A DNA stretch of 58,457 nt from an uncultured Elusimicrobia bacterium (GCA_903917735.1 CAIXBR010000085.1:1-58457); one strand, 5' to 3'; counted from the first letter of the stretch, positions 34,270 through 43,365 are shown. Program-made: numbers and translations. Notes: generated from the letters alone by a model not told the origin.

Positions 34270-36171
34270 ATGGCACTTCTTTCAAACATCAGGGGTTCCG
34301 AAGACATCAAAAAGCTGAGCGTGGCGGTGCTGCCGGAGCTGGCGGCGGAAGTCCGCGGCCTTATAATCAGCGGCGTCAGCAAAACGGGCGGCCACCTGGC
34401 CTCCAGCCTGGGCGCCACCGATCTGATACTGGCCCTGCACTATGTTTTCGACACACCGCGCGACCGCCTAGTCTTCGACACAGGCCACCAGACTTACGCT
34501 CATAAAATACTTACCGGCCGGGCCGATAAATTTCACACCATCCGCACACGGGGCGGGCTTTCCGGCTTCCTCAAGCGCTACGAGTCCGAGTACGACGCGT
34601 TCGGCGCCGGCCACGCCTCCACGGCCCTTTCGGCGGCGGCCGGGCTTGCGGCGGCCCGCGACCAGAACGGCTCCCCGCACCGGGTGGTGGCGGTAGTGGC
34701 CGACGGCGCTATGACCGGGGGCATGGCCTGGGAGGCCATGCAGAACGTAGGGCAGCTGGGCACCGACCTGCTGGTGGTCCTTAACGACAACCAGATGTTC
34801 ATCTCCCAGCGCGTAGGCCGGCTCGGGAAAATACTTACGAAGCTGCTCACGCTGGGCACCGTGCAGAACGCCGAGCGGGAGGTGGAGCTTTTTCTGAACC
34901 GCTTCCAGTTCTGGGGAAAAAAGATACTCCGGGTAGCCAAGCGCGCCCGTGTGATGTTCTTCCCCGGCATGATCTTCGAAGAGATGGGATTTCATTATTA
35001 CGGGCCCGTCGACGGGCACAATATAGAAGAGCTAGTGGAGGTGCTAGGCTACGTGAAAGGCCTCAAAGGCCCCGTCCTGCTGCACGTGGTAACCAAGAAG
35101 GGCCGCGGCTATGAGCCGGCCGAGGATTCCCCTACCGAGTTCCACGGCGCGCCCAGGTTCGATATAGAGACGGGCGAACCTAAAACCACCGCTTCGGCCA
35201 TCCCCACCTTTACCTCGGTCTTCGGGCGGACTCTGGTAGCGCTGGCAAAAAAAGACCCCAGGATCTGCGCCATCACGGCCGCCATGCCCGAGGGTACGGG
35301 CTTAGACCTGTTCCGCGACACTTTTCCGGCCCGCTATTACGATGTCGGCATAGCCGAGGAACACGCCGTTACTTTCGCCGCGGGCCTGGCCGCCGACGGG
35401 ATGAAGCCCGTGGCCGCTATTTATTCCTCCTTCATGCAGCGCTCCTTCGACCAGATGCAGCACGACGTCTCCCTGCAGAAGCTGCCGGTAGTTATAGCGA
35501 TGGACCGCGCCGGCATAGTGGGGGAGGACGGCCCCACGCACCACGGGGTATTCGATATTTCGCTTTTCCGGATGCTGCCGGACACCGTGCTGATGGCCCC
35601 GGCCGACGAGAACGAGCTGCAGCACATGCTGGCCACCGCTTTCGCCTGCCGCCTGCCCGCGCTGCTGCGCTACCCGCGCGGCAAGGGCTTCGGCGTGGCC
35701 ATGGACCCGGAGCCCGCCGTACTGCCGCTGGGCAAAGGGCGCCTGCTGTCGCGCGGCAGGGACGTTAATTTCCTGGCCATAGGCAACCGGGTACACCCCG
35801 CCGTAAAAGCCGCCGGGCTCCTTAAAGGCCTTGGGATAGACGCCGGCGTGGCGGATATGCGTTTTGTAAAGCCCCTGGACGGGGAGCTGGTCGGGGAACT
35901 GGCCGCTTGCGGCCCACTTATAACGGTGGAAGACAACGCGCTGGCCGGCGGCTTCGGCTCGGCGGTGCTCGAGTATCTCAATACCGCCGGCATCGCGGCC
36001 GAAGTCCTGCGCCTGGGCATACCCGACGCCTACGTGGAGCAGGGCAAGCCCGAGGAACTGTACGAAGACCTGGGGCTGACCGCCGAGAAAATAGCCGACG
36101 GCGCCGCGGCCTGGCTGGGCAAGAAAGATTTGGTGAAAAAAACTGCATCTAGCAACAGGAGCGCGATATGA
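34270..36171 (+). CDS. dxs: 1-deoxy-D-xylulose-5-phosphate synthase
   Basis: 633 residues, full length. Entry enzyme of the MEP pathway: it condenses pyruvate and glyceraldehyde 3-phosphate using thiamine diphosphate. Visible motifs are SGVSKTGGHLASSLGATDL, FDTGHQTYAHKILTGR, GAGHASTALSAAAGLA, the ThDP-binding GAMTGGMAWEAMQN with LNDNQMFIS, VTKKGRGYEPAE, and the second-half DVGIAEEHAVTFAAGLA with DRAGIVGEDGPTHHG. It starts one base after the ispA-like stop codon. Note the SGVSKTGGHL version of the usual VSxTGGHLxSNLG motif with SSLG for SNLG, seen in some lineages. Confidence 0.95.
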   Translation: MALLSNIRGSEDIKKLSVAVLPELAAEVRGLIISGVSKTGGHLASSLGATDLILALHYVFDTPRDRLVFDTGHQTYAHKILTGRADKFHTIRTRGGLSGFLKRYESEYDAFGAGHASTALSAAAGLAAARDQNGSPHRVVAVVADGAMTGGMAWEAMQNVGQLGTDLLVVLNDNQMFISQRVGRLGKILTKLLTLGTVQNAEREVELFLNRFQFWGKKILRVAKRARVMFFPGMIFEEMGFHYYGPVDGHNIEELVEVLGYVKGLKGPVLLHVVTKKGRGYEPAEDSPTEFHGAPRFDIETGEPKTTASAIPTFTSVFGRTLVALAKKDPRICAITAAMPEGTGLDLFRDTFPARYYDVGIAEEHAVTFAAGLAADGMKPVAAIYSSFMQRSFDQMQHDVSLQKLPVVIAMDRAGIVGEDGPTHHGVFDISLFRMLPDTVLMAPADENELQHMLATAFACRLPALLRYPRGKGFGVAMDPEPAVLPLGKGRLLSRGRDVNFLAIGNRVHPAVKAAGLLKGLGIDAGVADMRFVKPLDGELVGELAACGPLITVEDNALAGGFGSAVLEYLNTAGIAAEVLRLGIPDAYVEQGKPEELYEDLGLTAEKIADGAAAWLGKKDLVKKTASSNRSAI

Positions 36172-37043
36172 AAAAAACGGATATGATGAAGCAGGTTTTA
36201 AAACTGCGCAAGGCCAAGGCCTACCGCAAGGCCTATCTGGACCCGGAATTCCTCACCCGCGACGAGCTTCGCCCGGTCCGCCTGCAGCTGGAGCTGCAGA
36301 AGCCCGAGATGACGCTGGCGCAATACGGTGTAAAGTCCACCGTAGTGGTTTTCGGCAGCGCCCGCATCTGGGACAACGAGCAGTCCGTGGCGCGCGTCGC
36401 CAATATCCGCGGCCTTCTGAAAAAGAGCCCGAAGGACCCTGTACTCAAGCATAAACTGGACTCGGCGGAGCGCCTGGAGGCCTCGGCTAAATATTACGAG
36501 GTGGCCCGCGATTTCGGCCGCCTGGTCTCCATTACGGACGTGCTGCCCGACCGCAAGCTGGTGGTAGTGACCGGCGGCGGCCCCGGCATTATGGAGGCGG
36601 CCAACCGCGGCGCCTACGAGGCCGGCGCCAAAAGCATCGGGCTCAATATCACGCTGGATATGGAGCAGGGGCCCAACCCCTATGTCTCCCCTGAGTTCTG
36701 CTTCCGTTTCCATTACTTCGCCATCCGCAAGATGCACTTCGTCATGCGCGCCCGCGCACTGGTGGTGTTCCCCGGCGGTTTCGGCACCATGGACGAACTG
36801 TTCGAGGTGCTGACGCTGGTGCAGACCGGCAAAAAGACCAAGCTGCCCATAGTGCTGGTAGGCAAGAAATACTGGAACGACGTCATAAACTTCCCCAACA
36901 TGGCCAAGTGGGGTTATATCTCCACGGAAGATCTGGACCTGTTATCCTATGCTGAAACCGGCGCCGAGATCCTGGAACATATAACGGAGTTCTACCTGAA
37001 ACATCCCATGGCTGCCGAGCATCCCATGGCTGCCGGCAAGTAA
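36168..37043 (+). CDS. LOG-family protein (TIGR00730-like)
   Basis: 291 residues, overlapping dxs by 4 bases (ATGA). The Rossmann-like LOG fold is marked by VVFGSARIWD, VVTGGGPGIMEAANRGAYEA and VFPGGFGTMDELFEVLTLVQTGK; PGGxGTxxE is the family's active-site motif. Known members release the base from nucleoside 5'-monophosphates (cytokinin riboside monophosphate or AMP), but the substrate here is not predictable. The N-terminal extension of about 60 residues makes it longer than the usual 180-200-residue LOG, matching the longer bacterial subgroup. The end HPMAAEHPMAAGK contains a short tandem repeat. Confidence 0.85.
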   Translation: MKKTDMMKQVLKLRKAKAYRKAYLDPEFLTRDELRPVRLQLELQKPEMTLAQYGVKSTVVVFGSARIWDNEQSVARVANIRGLLKKSPKDPVLKHKLDSAERLEASAKYYEVARDFGRLVSITDVLPDRKLVVVTGGGPGIMEAANRGAYEAGAKSIGLNITLDMEQGPNPYVSPEFCFRFHYFAIRKMHFVMRARALVVFPGGFGTMDELFEVLTLVQTGKKTKLPIVLVGKKYWNDVINFPNMAKWGYISTEDLDLLSYAETGAEILEHITEFYLKHPMAAEHPMAAGK

Positions 37044-38267
37044 ATGACCTGGAAGGGGCGGAAGGCGGCGGCGCTGGCGGTTTTTACCGCCGGCGCGGCG
37101 CTGGCCGCCTCCGCCTTTATAGCCTGGTACCCTCCGCCTTTCACCTTCTCCCTGCTGTATCCGCCTTCCAATCCCCATGTCCTCGACGGGCGTTTTTCTG
37201 CGCTGGTCTGCAACGGCGTGCAGTGCCGCCTCTGTCCTTACGAATGCTACCTGCCGGAAGGCGTGCGGGGGCGCTGCAGGGTCCGTCTGAACTATGCCGG
37301 GAAAATAAAAACGCTGGTCTACGGCCAGGCCGCGGCCGTGCACCTGGACCCTATCGAAAAGAAACCGGTCTACCATATGTACCCCGGCAGCCTCATCTAT
37401 TCCCTGGCGGCCCCCGGCTGCAACCTCTCCTGCAAAGCCTGCCAGAACTGGGAAATATCGCAGCTCTACCCGGAGCAGGCCGCGGCCCGCACGCCGGTTC
37501 CGGTAGCGCTTGAGATAAAAGTCTCGCCGGACAGGCGCGTAACCGGCCAGCTGCGCACAGAGGACGCCTCTCAGCTTTCACCGGAAGAAGTGGTCAAATA
37601 CGCGCTGGCTACCCGCTCCAAGGCCGTGGCTTATACCTATTCGGAGCCGGTAGTGTTCTACGAGTACATGTACGATACCGCGGCTCTCGCCCGGCGGGCG
37701 GGGTTAAAGAACGTCATGGTCAGCTCCGGCTATATAAACCCCGGCCCGCTGGACGAACTGCTGCCGCTGATGGACGTGGTTAAGATAGACCTGAAAGGCT
37801 TCAGCGAAAAATTCTACCATGATTATACGGGCGCCAGGCTGGAGCCGGTAAAGCGCGCGCTGCAGGAGCTTAAGAAAAAGGGCGCGCTTTTCGAAGTGGT
37901 GAACCTGGTCATCCCCGGCCTTAACGACTCCGCCGCCGACCTGGACGCGCTTTCGGGCTGGGTGCGTGAGAATCTCGGTGAGAACACCCCGCTTTTCTTC
38001 TCCCGCTTCACGTCTAATTACCTGCTCAGCGAAGTCCCGCAGACGCCGGTAGAGACCCTTACGCGGGCGCGCAATATAGCCTTGAAGAAAGGGCTGAAAT
38101 TCGTCTATGTGGGCAATGTCCCCGGGCACGCGGGGGAAAATACCTACTGCCCCAAGTGCGGCAGGGTGCTGGTCCGCCGCTACGGTTACGCCGTGCTGGA
38201 AGACCGCCTTACGCCCACCGGCGGCCGCTGCCCATGGGACGGAACGCGCATTCCCGGGATCTGGTAA
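37044..38267 (+). CDS. amrS: AmmeMemoRadiSam radical SAM protein, membrane-anchored
   Basis: 407 residues; starts directly at the previous stop codon. Domains: an N-terminal membrane helix (residues 7-28, preceded by basic residues), an extra cysteine cluster (CNGVQCRLCPYECYL with RGRCRV), then the radical SAM core with the CxxxCxxC motif in APGCNLSCKACQNWEIS, YTYSEPVVFYEYM, and DVVKIDLKGFSEKFY. A closing zinc-ribbon-like CPKCGRVLVRRYG follows. This is the pattern of the radical SAM partner of the MEMO1/AMMECR1 pair, which is encoded next. The in-vivo reaction of the system is unknown. The helix with positive N-terminus predicts the catalytic part on the outer side of the membrane, unusual for an iron-sulfur radical SAM enzyme. 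Confidence 0.88.
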   Translation: MTWKGRKAAALAVFTAGAALAASAFIAWYPPPFTFSLLYPPSNPHVLDGRFSALVCNGVQCRLCPYECYLPEGVRGRCRVRLNYAGKIKTLVYGQAAAVHLDPIEKKPVYHMYPGSLIYSLAAPGCNLSCKACQNWEISQLYPEQAAARTPVPVALEIKVSPDRRVTGQLRTEDASQLSPEEVVKYALATRSKAVAYTYSEPVVFYEYMYDTAALARRAGLKNVMVSSGYINPGPLDELLPLMDVVKIDLKGFSEKFYHDYTGARLEPVKRALQELKKKGALFEVVNLVIPGLNDSAADLDALSGWVRENLGENTPLFFSRFTSNYLLSEVPQTPVETLTRARNIALKKGLKFVYVGNVPGHAGENTYCPKCGRVLVRRYGYAVLEDRLTPTGGRCPWDGTRIPGIW

Positions 38268-38273
38268 CCTTCT

Positions 38274-39731
38274 ATGAAAAATATCCTTTTAACTCTGTCC
38301 TCCTCCTTGCTGATAGCCGCGCCGGCGGCGGCCAGGGCCCCGGCAGTGGCCGGACAGTTCTACCCGGCGGACAAGACCGAGCTGTCCCGCTTCGCCGACG
38401 AGGCCCTGCTGGCTAAAGGGCTGGACCGGCCCGGCGGGGAAATTGTGGCCGTGGTGGCGCCGCACGCGGGCTACGAATTTTCCGGGAAGATGGCCGGTAT
38501 GGCTTACAAGTATGCGGCCGACAGCTATGACACCGTGGTGATACTGGCCACCGGCCACACGGAGGCTGTTAAAGGCGCCGCGCTGCTGGCCTCGGATTTC
38601 TACGAGACGCCGCTAGGCAAAGTCCTGCCGGACCGTGAACTTGCGGCCGCGCTGCTGAAGGCCAGCCCTCTTTTTGAGGACCGGCCGTCGGCCCACGCGC
38701 GGGAGCACGCCGTGGAGGTGCAGCTGCCTTTCCTGCAGCGCAGGCTGAAGAAACCTTTTAAGCTTCTGGCCGCCACCCTCAACACTAACGACCTTAAGGA
38801 CCTTAAAACCATAGGGGCGGCCCTGGCCGCCGCGCTCAAGGGAAAGAAAGCCCTGCTGGTCATTTCCACCGACTTTTCACATTATCCAGCCCACGCGGAC
38901 GCCGCCGCCTCCGACGGAGCCATGCTGCTGGCGGTCAGGAGCATGGACCCTTCGCTGGTCTGGACCACCGCGCGCATACTGCTGGAGAAAAAGATCCCCG
39001 GCCTGGAAACCTGCGCCTGCGGAGAGGCGGCTCTTGAGGCGGGGATGGAAGCCGCGCGGCTGCTGGGGGCGCGATCTTTCCAGCCGTTCAAAATTTCCGA
39101 TTCTTTCGCCGAGGACCCTGGCGCCTCGGGGCCGGAAAGGGTGGTGGGCTATATCTCAGGGGCTTTCCTCAAATCGGGGCAGGCCCTTGAACTCAGCCTC
39201 ACAAAAGCGCAGAGGGAAGCGCTGCTTAAGGAAGCCAGGCTCACCCTTGAAAATTATTTCTCCGGAAAACAGCCTACAGCCGGCCTAGAGGCCGACCCGA
39301 GGCTGAACCTGCCGGGCGCTGTCTTCGTCACGCTCACCAGGGACGGGGCGCTGCGCGGCTGCGTGGGGACTATAGAGCCCGCTATGACGCTGATGGACGC
39401 GGTGCGCTACGGCGCCTTCTCGGCGGCTCTGCGCGACGGGCGTTTTAGGCCGGTTACAAAAGAGGAACTGGCCGGGCTGCGCATGGAAGTTTCCGTGCTC
39501 TCGCCTCTCAAGCCGGTTAAGCCGGAAGATATAAAGCCCCAGGTTAACGGTGTGGTCGCCGTCACCGAGGGACACTCGGGGCTTTTTCTGCCGCAGGTCT
39601 GGGACGAGATCCCGGGTAAAGAGGATTTTTTAGGAGAGCTTTGTTCACAGAAGGCCGGCCTGCCGAGGGATTGCTGGAAGGACGGGAAAACCCGGCTTTA
39701 CTCGTTCACCGTGGACGCTTTCAAAGAGTAG
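38274..39731 (+). CDS. amrB-amrA: MEMO1-AMMECR1 fusion with signal peptide
   Basis: 485 residues combining both other parts of the AmmeMemoRadiSam system. Residues 20-290 are the MEMO domain (APAVAGQFYPADKTELS, VVAPHAGYEFSGKMAG, HAREHAVEVQLPFLQ, VISTDFSHYPAHADA), related to class III ring dioxygenases. Residues 305-485 are AMMECR1 (VFVTLTRDGALRGCVGTIEP, RDGRFRPVTKEEL, MEVSVLSPL). MEMO proteins usually begin directly at the xPAVAGxFYP strand; here a convincing signal peptide (MKNILLTLSSSLLIAAPAAA) precedes it, so the protein is probably exported. It lies 6 bases behind the radical SAM gene. The function of the system is unproven; human MEMO1 binds iron and copper. The end overlaps the convergent downstream gene by 11 bases. 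Confidence 0.9.
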   Translation: MKNILLTLSSSLLIAAPAAARAPAVAGQFYPADKTELSRFADEALLAKGLDRPGGEIVAVVAPHAGYEFSGKMAGMAYKYAADSYDTVVILATGHTEAVKGAALLASDFYETPLGKVLPDRELAAALLKASPLFEDRPSAHAREHAVEVQLPFLQRRLKKPFKLLAATLNTNDLKDLKTIGAALAAALKGKKALLVISTDFSHYPAHADAAASDGAMLLAVRSMDPSLVWTTARILLEKKIPGLETCACGEAALEAGMEAARLLGARSFQPFKISDSFAEDPGASGPERVVGYISGAFLKSGQALELSLTKAQREALLKEARLTLENYFSGKQPTAGLEADPRLNLPGAVFVTLTRDGALRGCVGTIEPAMTLMDAVRYGAFSAALRDGRFRPVTKEELAGLRMEVSVLSPLKPVKPEDIKPQVNGVVAVTEGHSGLFLPQVWDEIPGKEDFLGELCSQKAGLPRDCWKDGKTRLYSFTVDAFKE

Positions 39732-41769
39732 CCCTTTTACTTGCCCATACGAATATTCCGCCGGCCAGTGCCCCCGCGGCTGCCAGGCCTGCCAGGGAAA
39801 GCGCCCCGCCTATACCGCCCAGCGGGACTGAAAAGGCCGCGGTAACGAAGCCTCCGGCCGCGCCGCCGACAAGGTCCGCGGCGTAAACCGTGCCGGGGAT
39901 CTCCCCGGCCGCGCGCGAGAAGAAAAAACCCGCTATATAGCCTGAGGCGAAGAGCAGGAGCCAAAGCCCGGTGCCGCCGGCCAATAAAGCCGGTGCGGCC
40001 GCCGCGCAGCCGAAAGCGCCGGCGGCAGCGGCCAGCTCCGCCGCGGCGATGCCCGCGCTTGAGCCCCTGCCCACCCAGGCCCCGGCGGCGCTCCCGGCCA
40101 TGAAGACGGCGAACAAAAGGCCCAGCTCCGGAGCCAGCCGCCCCGTCCCGGCCTGGTAAGCCAGCAGCAAGGCTGTTTCGAAAGCCATAGCCCAGAAGCC
40201 CATCAGGAAGGCCTCCCCCGAACGGTTCCCCGGAGTGAATCTGAGCGCGGCCGCCAACCTTGAAGCGGCAAAGAGGGCAGCGGCCCCGATGAGCAGGAGG
40301 CCCAGCAAGGCGGAAGGGGAAGCCACCATGGAGAACCAGACCCGCCAGAAACGGAAATAGGCCAGCGGGTTAAGGTCCGTGTTCAGCGGCGCTTTTTTCA
40401 CGCGCGCCAGTTCTCCCGCGGCCCAGGCGCGCCGGTACGGGTCGAGCATGAAAGGCAGGGCGGACGGCACCACCTCCCTGTTCTTTATGCCGCGCGCGGC
40501 GTAAGCCGCGGCCAGCAGGGCCGGGTCCAAAGGGATGCTCCTGCCGGAAGCCAATACGGTCAGACGCGCGCCGGGAATTAATTCCACATAAGGAAAAACT
40601 GCCCTGGCGGAGGCCAGCACGCAGGCCGCGGCATAAGCTGTTTCCTTCGGCACGTAATTTTCGGCGAAGGGCAGCTGGAAGACCAGCAACCCTCCGGGGT
40701 TAAGCATGGCGGCGGCGCTCCGGAAATATTCCAGCGTGAAATACCTGTTGAGCGCCGCGTTCTCCGGCGAAGGGTCCGTCTGGAAGATGATGCTGTAATA
40801 CCCGGCCTTATCCTTAAGCAGCCGGGGATCTTTTTTTATAAGGGTAAACCTGTTCCTGTCCGCACGGGTTTCAGTCGCCAGCGTCTCGGCCTTGAACCCG
40901 TCGGGCTCGGCTATGTCTACGGCTTCAGGTTCGTGCTTCAGCACTTCGGGGAGCAGGAAAAAAGCCCCGCTGCCCGATAGCAGCGCACGGCCCGACTTTT
41001 TCAGGGCCAGCAGCGGGATATGGGCCAGTTCCTCCGGCGACGGGTCCTCCGGGGCGTGCAGCAGGCGGCCGTCCTCGTAGAACGAAAGGTCCCCGCGGCC
41101 AGTCAGCGCCAGGCGGGAGGCTTCTGTCTGTATTACGCGCGCCGGTCTCGGAGCGGGAGGCTTAAGCCTCCAGGCCACAGGCGCGGCTGAATTAGCCAGG
41201 CCGAAGACGGCCAGAACGCAGGCGGCCGCCGCCAGGCGCATACGGCTGAAAGGCCTGGCGGCGTAAACGCCGCAAAGTAATAGCCCGGGCGCGGCCAGCG
41301 CGGCCGCGGCTTCGAGACCGGGGAAATAGAGGAAACAGAAGACCGTGCACAGGCCCGCAGCCGCCGCTCCGGCCGCTTCCATGCCGTAAAAAACCGCCGG
41401 CCGGCCGGGAAGAGCGGAACCGGCCGCGAAGCCGTTGGCCAGGCCGGCCGGGAGCGCCAGCAGGAAAGAGCCCGACAGCATTGTGAAAAGGCCGGGCTGG
41501 GCCAGCCCCGGCATAAAAGCCGGGGCCAGCCTGGCCAGCAGCAGATTGGCGGGCGCCAGAGCGGCGAAAATTAAAGCCGCGCCGCCGAAACCAAACCGGC
41601 CGCCGGCGCGGGAGGCGCCCAGACGGACACCCGCCGCGGTCCAGAAAAGCCAGGACGCGAGCGCCGCGGCCAGCGAAAGTTCGTGGGCGGTGAAGACCTG
41701 CGAGATCTCGCGCAGCAGCAGCACTTGCGCCAGCAGGGAATAAAAGCCGAACAGGAAGAACATTGCCAT
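39721..41769 (-). CDS. Multi-pass membrane protein with spermidine-synthase-like domain
   Basis: About 682 residues from ATG 41769; an upstream in-frame start at 41811 would translate a non-coding repeat (R1) and is rejected. The N-terminal third has six or more hydrophobic helices (MAMFFLFGFYSLLAQVLLLR is typical of the family). A soluble Rossmann-like domain in the middle (about residues 225-450: ALLSGSGAFFLLPEVLKHEP, IIFQTDPSPENAALNRYFTL, RSAAAMLNPGGLLVFQLPF) resembles spermidine/spermine synthase. Further helices follow to the end. Fused transporter/spermidine-synthase-like proteins are common in environmental bacteria and mostly uncharacterised. The SAM-binding glycine loop is imperfect (SGSGAFF), so catalytic activity is uncertain. 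Confidence 0.75.
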   Translation of the reverse strand: MAMFFLFGFYSLLAQVLLLREISQVFTAHELSLAAALASWLFWTAAGVRLGASRAGGRFGFGGAALIFAALAPANLLLARLAPAFMPGLAQPGLFTMLSGSFLLALPAGLANGFAAGSALPGRPAVFYGMEAAGAAAAGLCTVFCFLYFPGLEAAAALAAPGLLLCGVYAARPFSRMRLAAAACVLAVFGLANSAAPVAWRLKPPAPRPARVIQTEASRLALTGRGDLSFYEDGRLLHAPEDPSPEELAHIPLLALKKSGRALLSGSGAFFLLPEVLKHEPEAVDIAEPDGFKAETLATETRADRNRFTLIKKDPRLLKDKAGYYSIIFQTDPSPENAALNRYFTLEYFRSAAAMLNPGGLLVFQLPFAENYVPKETAYAAACVLASARAVFPYVELIPGARLTVLASGRSIPLDPALLAAAYAARGIKNREVVPSALPFMLDPYRRAWAAGELARVKKAPLNTDLNPLAYFRFWRVWFSMVASPSALLGLLLIGAAALFAASRLAAALRFTPGNRSGEAFLMGFWAMAFETALLLAYQAGTGRLAPELGLLFAVFMAGSAAGAWVGRGSSAGIAAAELAAAAGAFGCAAAAPALLAGGTGLWLLLFASGYIAGFFFSRAAGEIPGTVYAADLVGGAAGGFVTAAFSVPLGGIGGALSLAGLAAAGALAGGIFVWASKRATL

Positions 41770-41777
41770 ACGATTTT

Positions 41778-41820
41778 GGCCGTCTGATGGGCATAGCCCT
41801 TGATACGGCACCTACACAAG
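41778..41820 (+). repeat. GCCGT-CTGAT hairpin element, copy R1
   Basis: GGCCGTCTGATGGGCATAGC continues CCTTGATACGGCAC. GCCGT/ACGGC and GGGC/GCCC form two stems with a symmetric CTGAT/TTGAT internal loop. It is followed by CTACACAAG. Tandem with R2 (47-bp period) and related to R3 at 18318-18351. Confidence 0.8.
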
Positions 41821-41824
41821 TATT

Positions 41825-41866
41825 GGCCGCCTGACGGGCATAGTCCTTGATACGGCACAACACAAG
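41825..41866 (+). repeat. GCCGT-CTGAT hairpin element, copy R2
   Basis: GGCCGCCTGACGGGCATAGT continues CCTTGATACGGCACAACACA. It keeps the same stems with G-T pairs in place of some Watson-Crick pairs, which is what selection on structure would leave. It lies 20 bases before the start codon at 41886. Confidence 0.8.
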
Positions 41867-41885
41867 TTTGATATTATTATACGAA

Positions 41886-43034
41886 ATGAAAGCTTTAGCG
41901 TGGCTTAAGGAAATTTCCGGGGAGAAGGCTGCGGCCGCCGGCGTGTTCGCGGCCCTGGTCTTTATCCCGGTTTTTATTTTCTCCGGCAGGCTGGCGGCGC
42001 GGGAAATCAGCCGTTATTACGCGCTGGCCTGGTCCCTGTTCGCCGCAGGCACGGCTTTCGCCATTTCCTGCACCGGGCGGGTTTCTTTTTACCGGAGGCT
42101 ATTCTTCTCCGTCTCCGCACTGGCCTTCCTGTTCCACTTCAAGCTCGGCCTGGTAAATAACATATTCTGGCCCGCCAGTTTCAAAGCGGCTCCGTTCTGC
42201 CATATAGCTATGGCGCCGTACTTCCTGGGCTATCTTTACCAGCAGTATCTGGCCTTCATGAGCGGCGGATGGAAGTTGTGGGGGCCGCTTACGCTTGGCG
42301 CGGCCTGGCTTTTTGTTACTCTTGCCATAGGCCGCGGCTGGTGCTCCTGGGCCTGCTTCTACGGAGGGATAGACGACGGGCTTAGCGCTGTCGCGCGCCG
42401 GCCGCTTATAAAGTTCGGCGGCTGGGTTTTTAAGCTGAGGGACCTGCCGGCGGCGCTGCTTGTTTTCCTGCTGCTGGCCTCGCTGGCTTATATGCTGCCC
42501 GTCTACTGCCTTTGGCTCTGCCCCTTTAAACTTACCGAGGGCTTTATGGACGGAGAAACTTCTGTGCGCAGGGTCCAGTACGCGCTTATGCTTTTCGCTC
42601 TGGCGGCGTTGGTTATAGGGCCCCTGCTCACGAAAAAAAGGATATTCTGCTCTTTCCTCTGCCCCTTCGCCGCCTGGCAGGCTTTCTGGGGCCGGCTAAA
42701 CCCGTTCCGCATCACCGCGGACCAGGGCAAATGCACCGGCTGCATGAATTGCGCGCGCAGCTGCCCGATGACGGCCATAAAAGACGGGCCGGGCGGGAAG
42801 GCCGCAATAACGGCCTACTGCAACCTCTGCGGGCAATGCCTGGGGGCCTGTCCGCAGGGCGGCATCAGCTATACAGTTTTCGGGGCCGCCTTCCCGGAGG
42901 CTGGGGGGATACTTGGCCGCCTGTTCTCAGCCGGCTATCTTTTTGTTTTTTCAGCGCTGACCCTGGGCGCCGTTTTTTCCTCGCTTTGGGCCCCGGCCGC
43001 CATCAGGGACGCGGTGAAGCTGATCTTGCGGTAA
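41886..43034 (+). CDS. 4Fe-4S polyferredoxin membrane protein (NapH/NosR-like)
   Basis: 382 residues from ATG 41886. Five or six membrane helices carry the cluster-related motifs GWCSWACFYGG and CLWLCPF, with CSFLCPFAAWQAFWG after the last core helix. They are followed by two [4Fe-4S] ferredoxin motifs, CTGCMNCARSCPMTAI and CNLCGQCLGACPQGGI, and a last helix. This is the layout of the NapH/NosR/CcoG-like family that moves electrons from the quinone pool or ferredoxin across the membrane. No nitrate, nitrous-oxide or copper-oxidase gene is adjacent, so its partner is unknown. TATTAT at 41875-41880 lies 5 bases before the ATG, hinting at a leaderless mRNA. Confidence 0.82.
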   Translation: MKALAWLKEISGEKAAAAGVFAALVFIPVFIFSGRLAAREISRYYALAWSLFAAGTAFAISCTGRVSFYRRLFFSVSALAFLFHFKLGLVNNIFWPASFKAAPFCHIAMAPYFLGYLYQQYLAFMSGGWKLWGPLTLGAAWLFVTLAIGRGWCSWACFYGGIDDGLSAVARRPLIKFGGWVFKLRDLPAALLVFLLLASLAYMLPVYCLWLCPFKLTEGFMDGETSVRRVQYALMLFALAALVIGPLLTKKRIFCSFLCPFAAWQAFWGRLNPFRITADQGKCTGCMNCARSCPMTAIKDGPGGKAAITAYCNLCGQCLGACPQGGISYTVFGAAFPEAGGILGRLFSAGYLFVFSALTLGAVFSSLWAPAAIRDAVKLILR

Positions 43035-43120
43035 GCCTTTAAGCTGTGCGCGAGCGCGCGTAGCTTTCGCTCAGCGGTTGTGCTAATATTTTTGCTTAAG
43101 GCAGTATTTTTGGAGGACTA

Positions 43121-43315
43121 ATGAAAGACGGCAAATGGCTTGAACCCCGCCACACCAGCAAGGAAATATTCGAAAAGGATTACACCAAGCTGGACCTGTC
43201 CGCTATGGAAGTGAAATGCCCGGGCTGCAAGGATTCTGTGGCGCTGAACCGGAAGAATAATTTAAGCAAGAACGCCGGCTGGTGCAAACGCTGCAACCGC
43301 GCCGTGCATATCTGA
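43121..43315 (+). CDS. Small zinc-ribbon protein
   Basis: 64 residues with a strong ribosome-binding site (GGAGGA, 6 bases before the ATG). Two CxxC pairs (KCPGCKDS and WCKRCNRAV) make a probable zinc ribbon; the N-terminal half is charged. The codon use matches its neighbours and it has its own upstream AT-rich region, so it is probably real. No function assigned. Confidence 0.65.
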   Translation: MKDGKWLEPRHTSKEIFEKDYTKLDLSAMEVKCPGCKDSVALNRKNNLSKNAGWCKRCNRAVHI

Positions 43316-43365
43316 CCAGGGAGATCCGCTGAATTTCCCGGGAAGGCCGGGGGTTTGTATTACCT

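Noticed and set aside
33342..39731. Carotenoid or hopanoid cluster
   Set aside because: Only general precursor genes (dxs and a prenyl diphosphate synthase) are present; there is no phytoene or squalene enzyme nearby.
41770..41811. Upstream start for the spermidine-synthase-like gene
   Set aside because: The extra residues come from repeat R1; R2 gives a similar peptide in another frame, which shows repeat DNA rather than protein.
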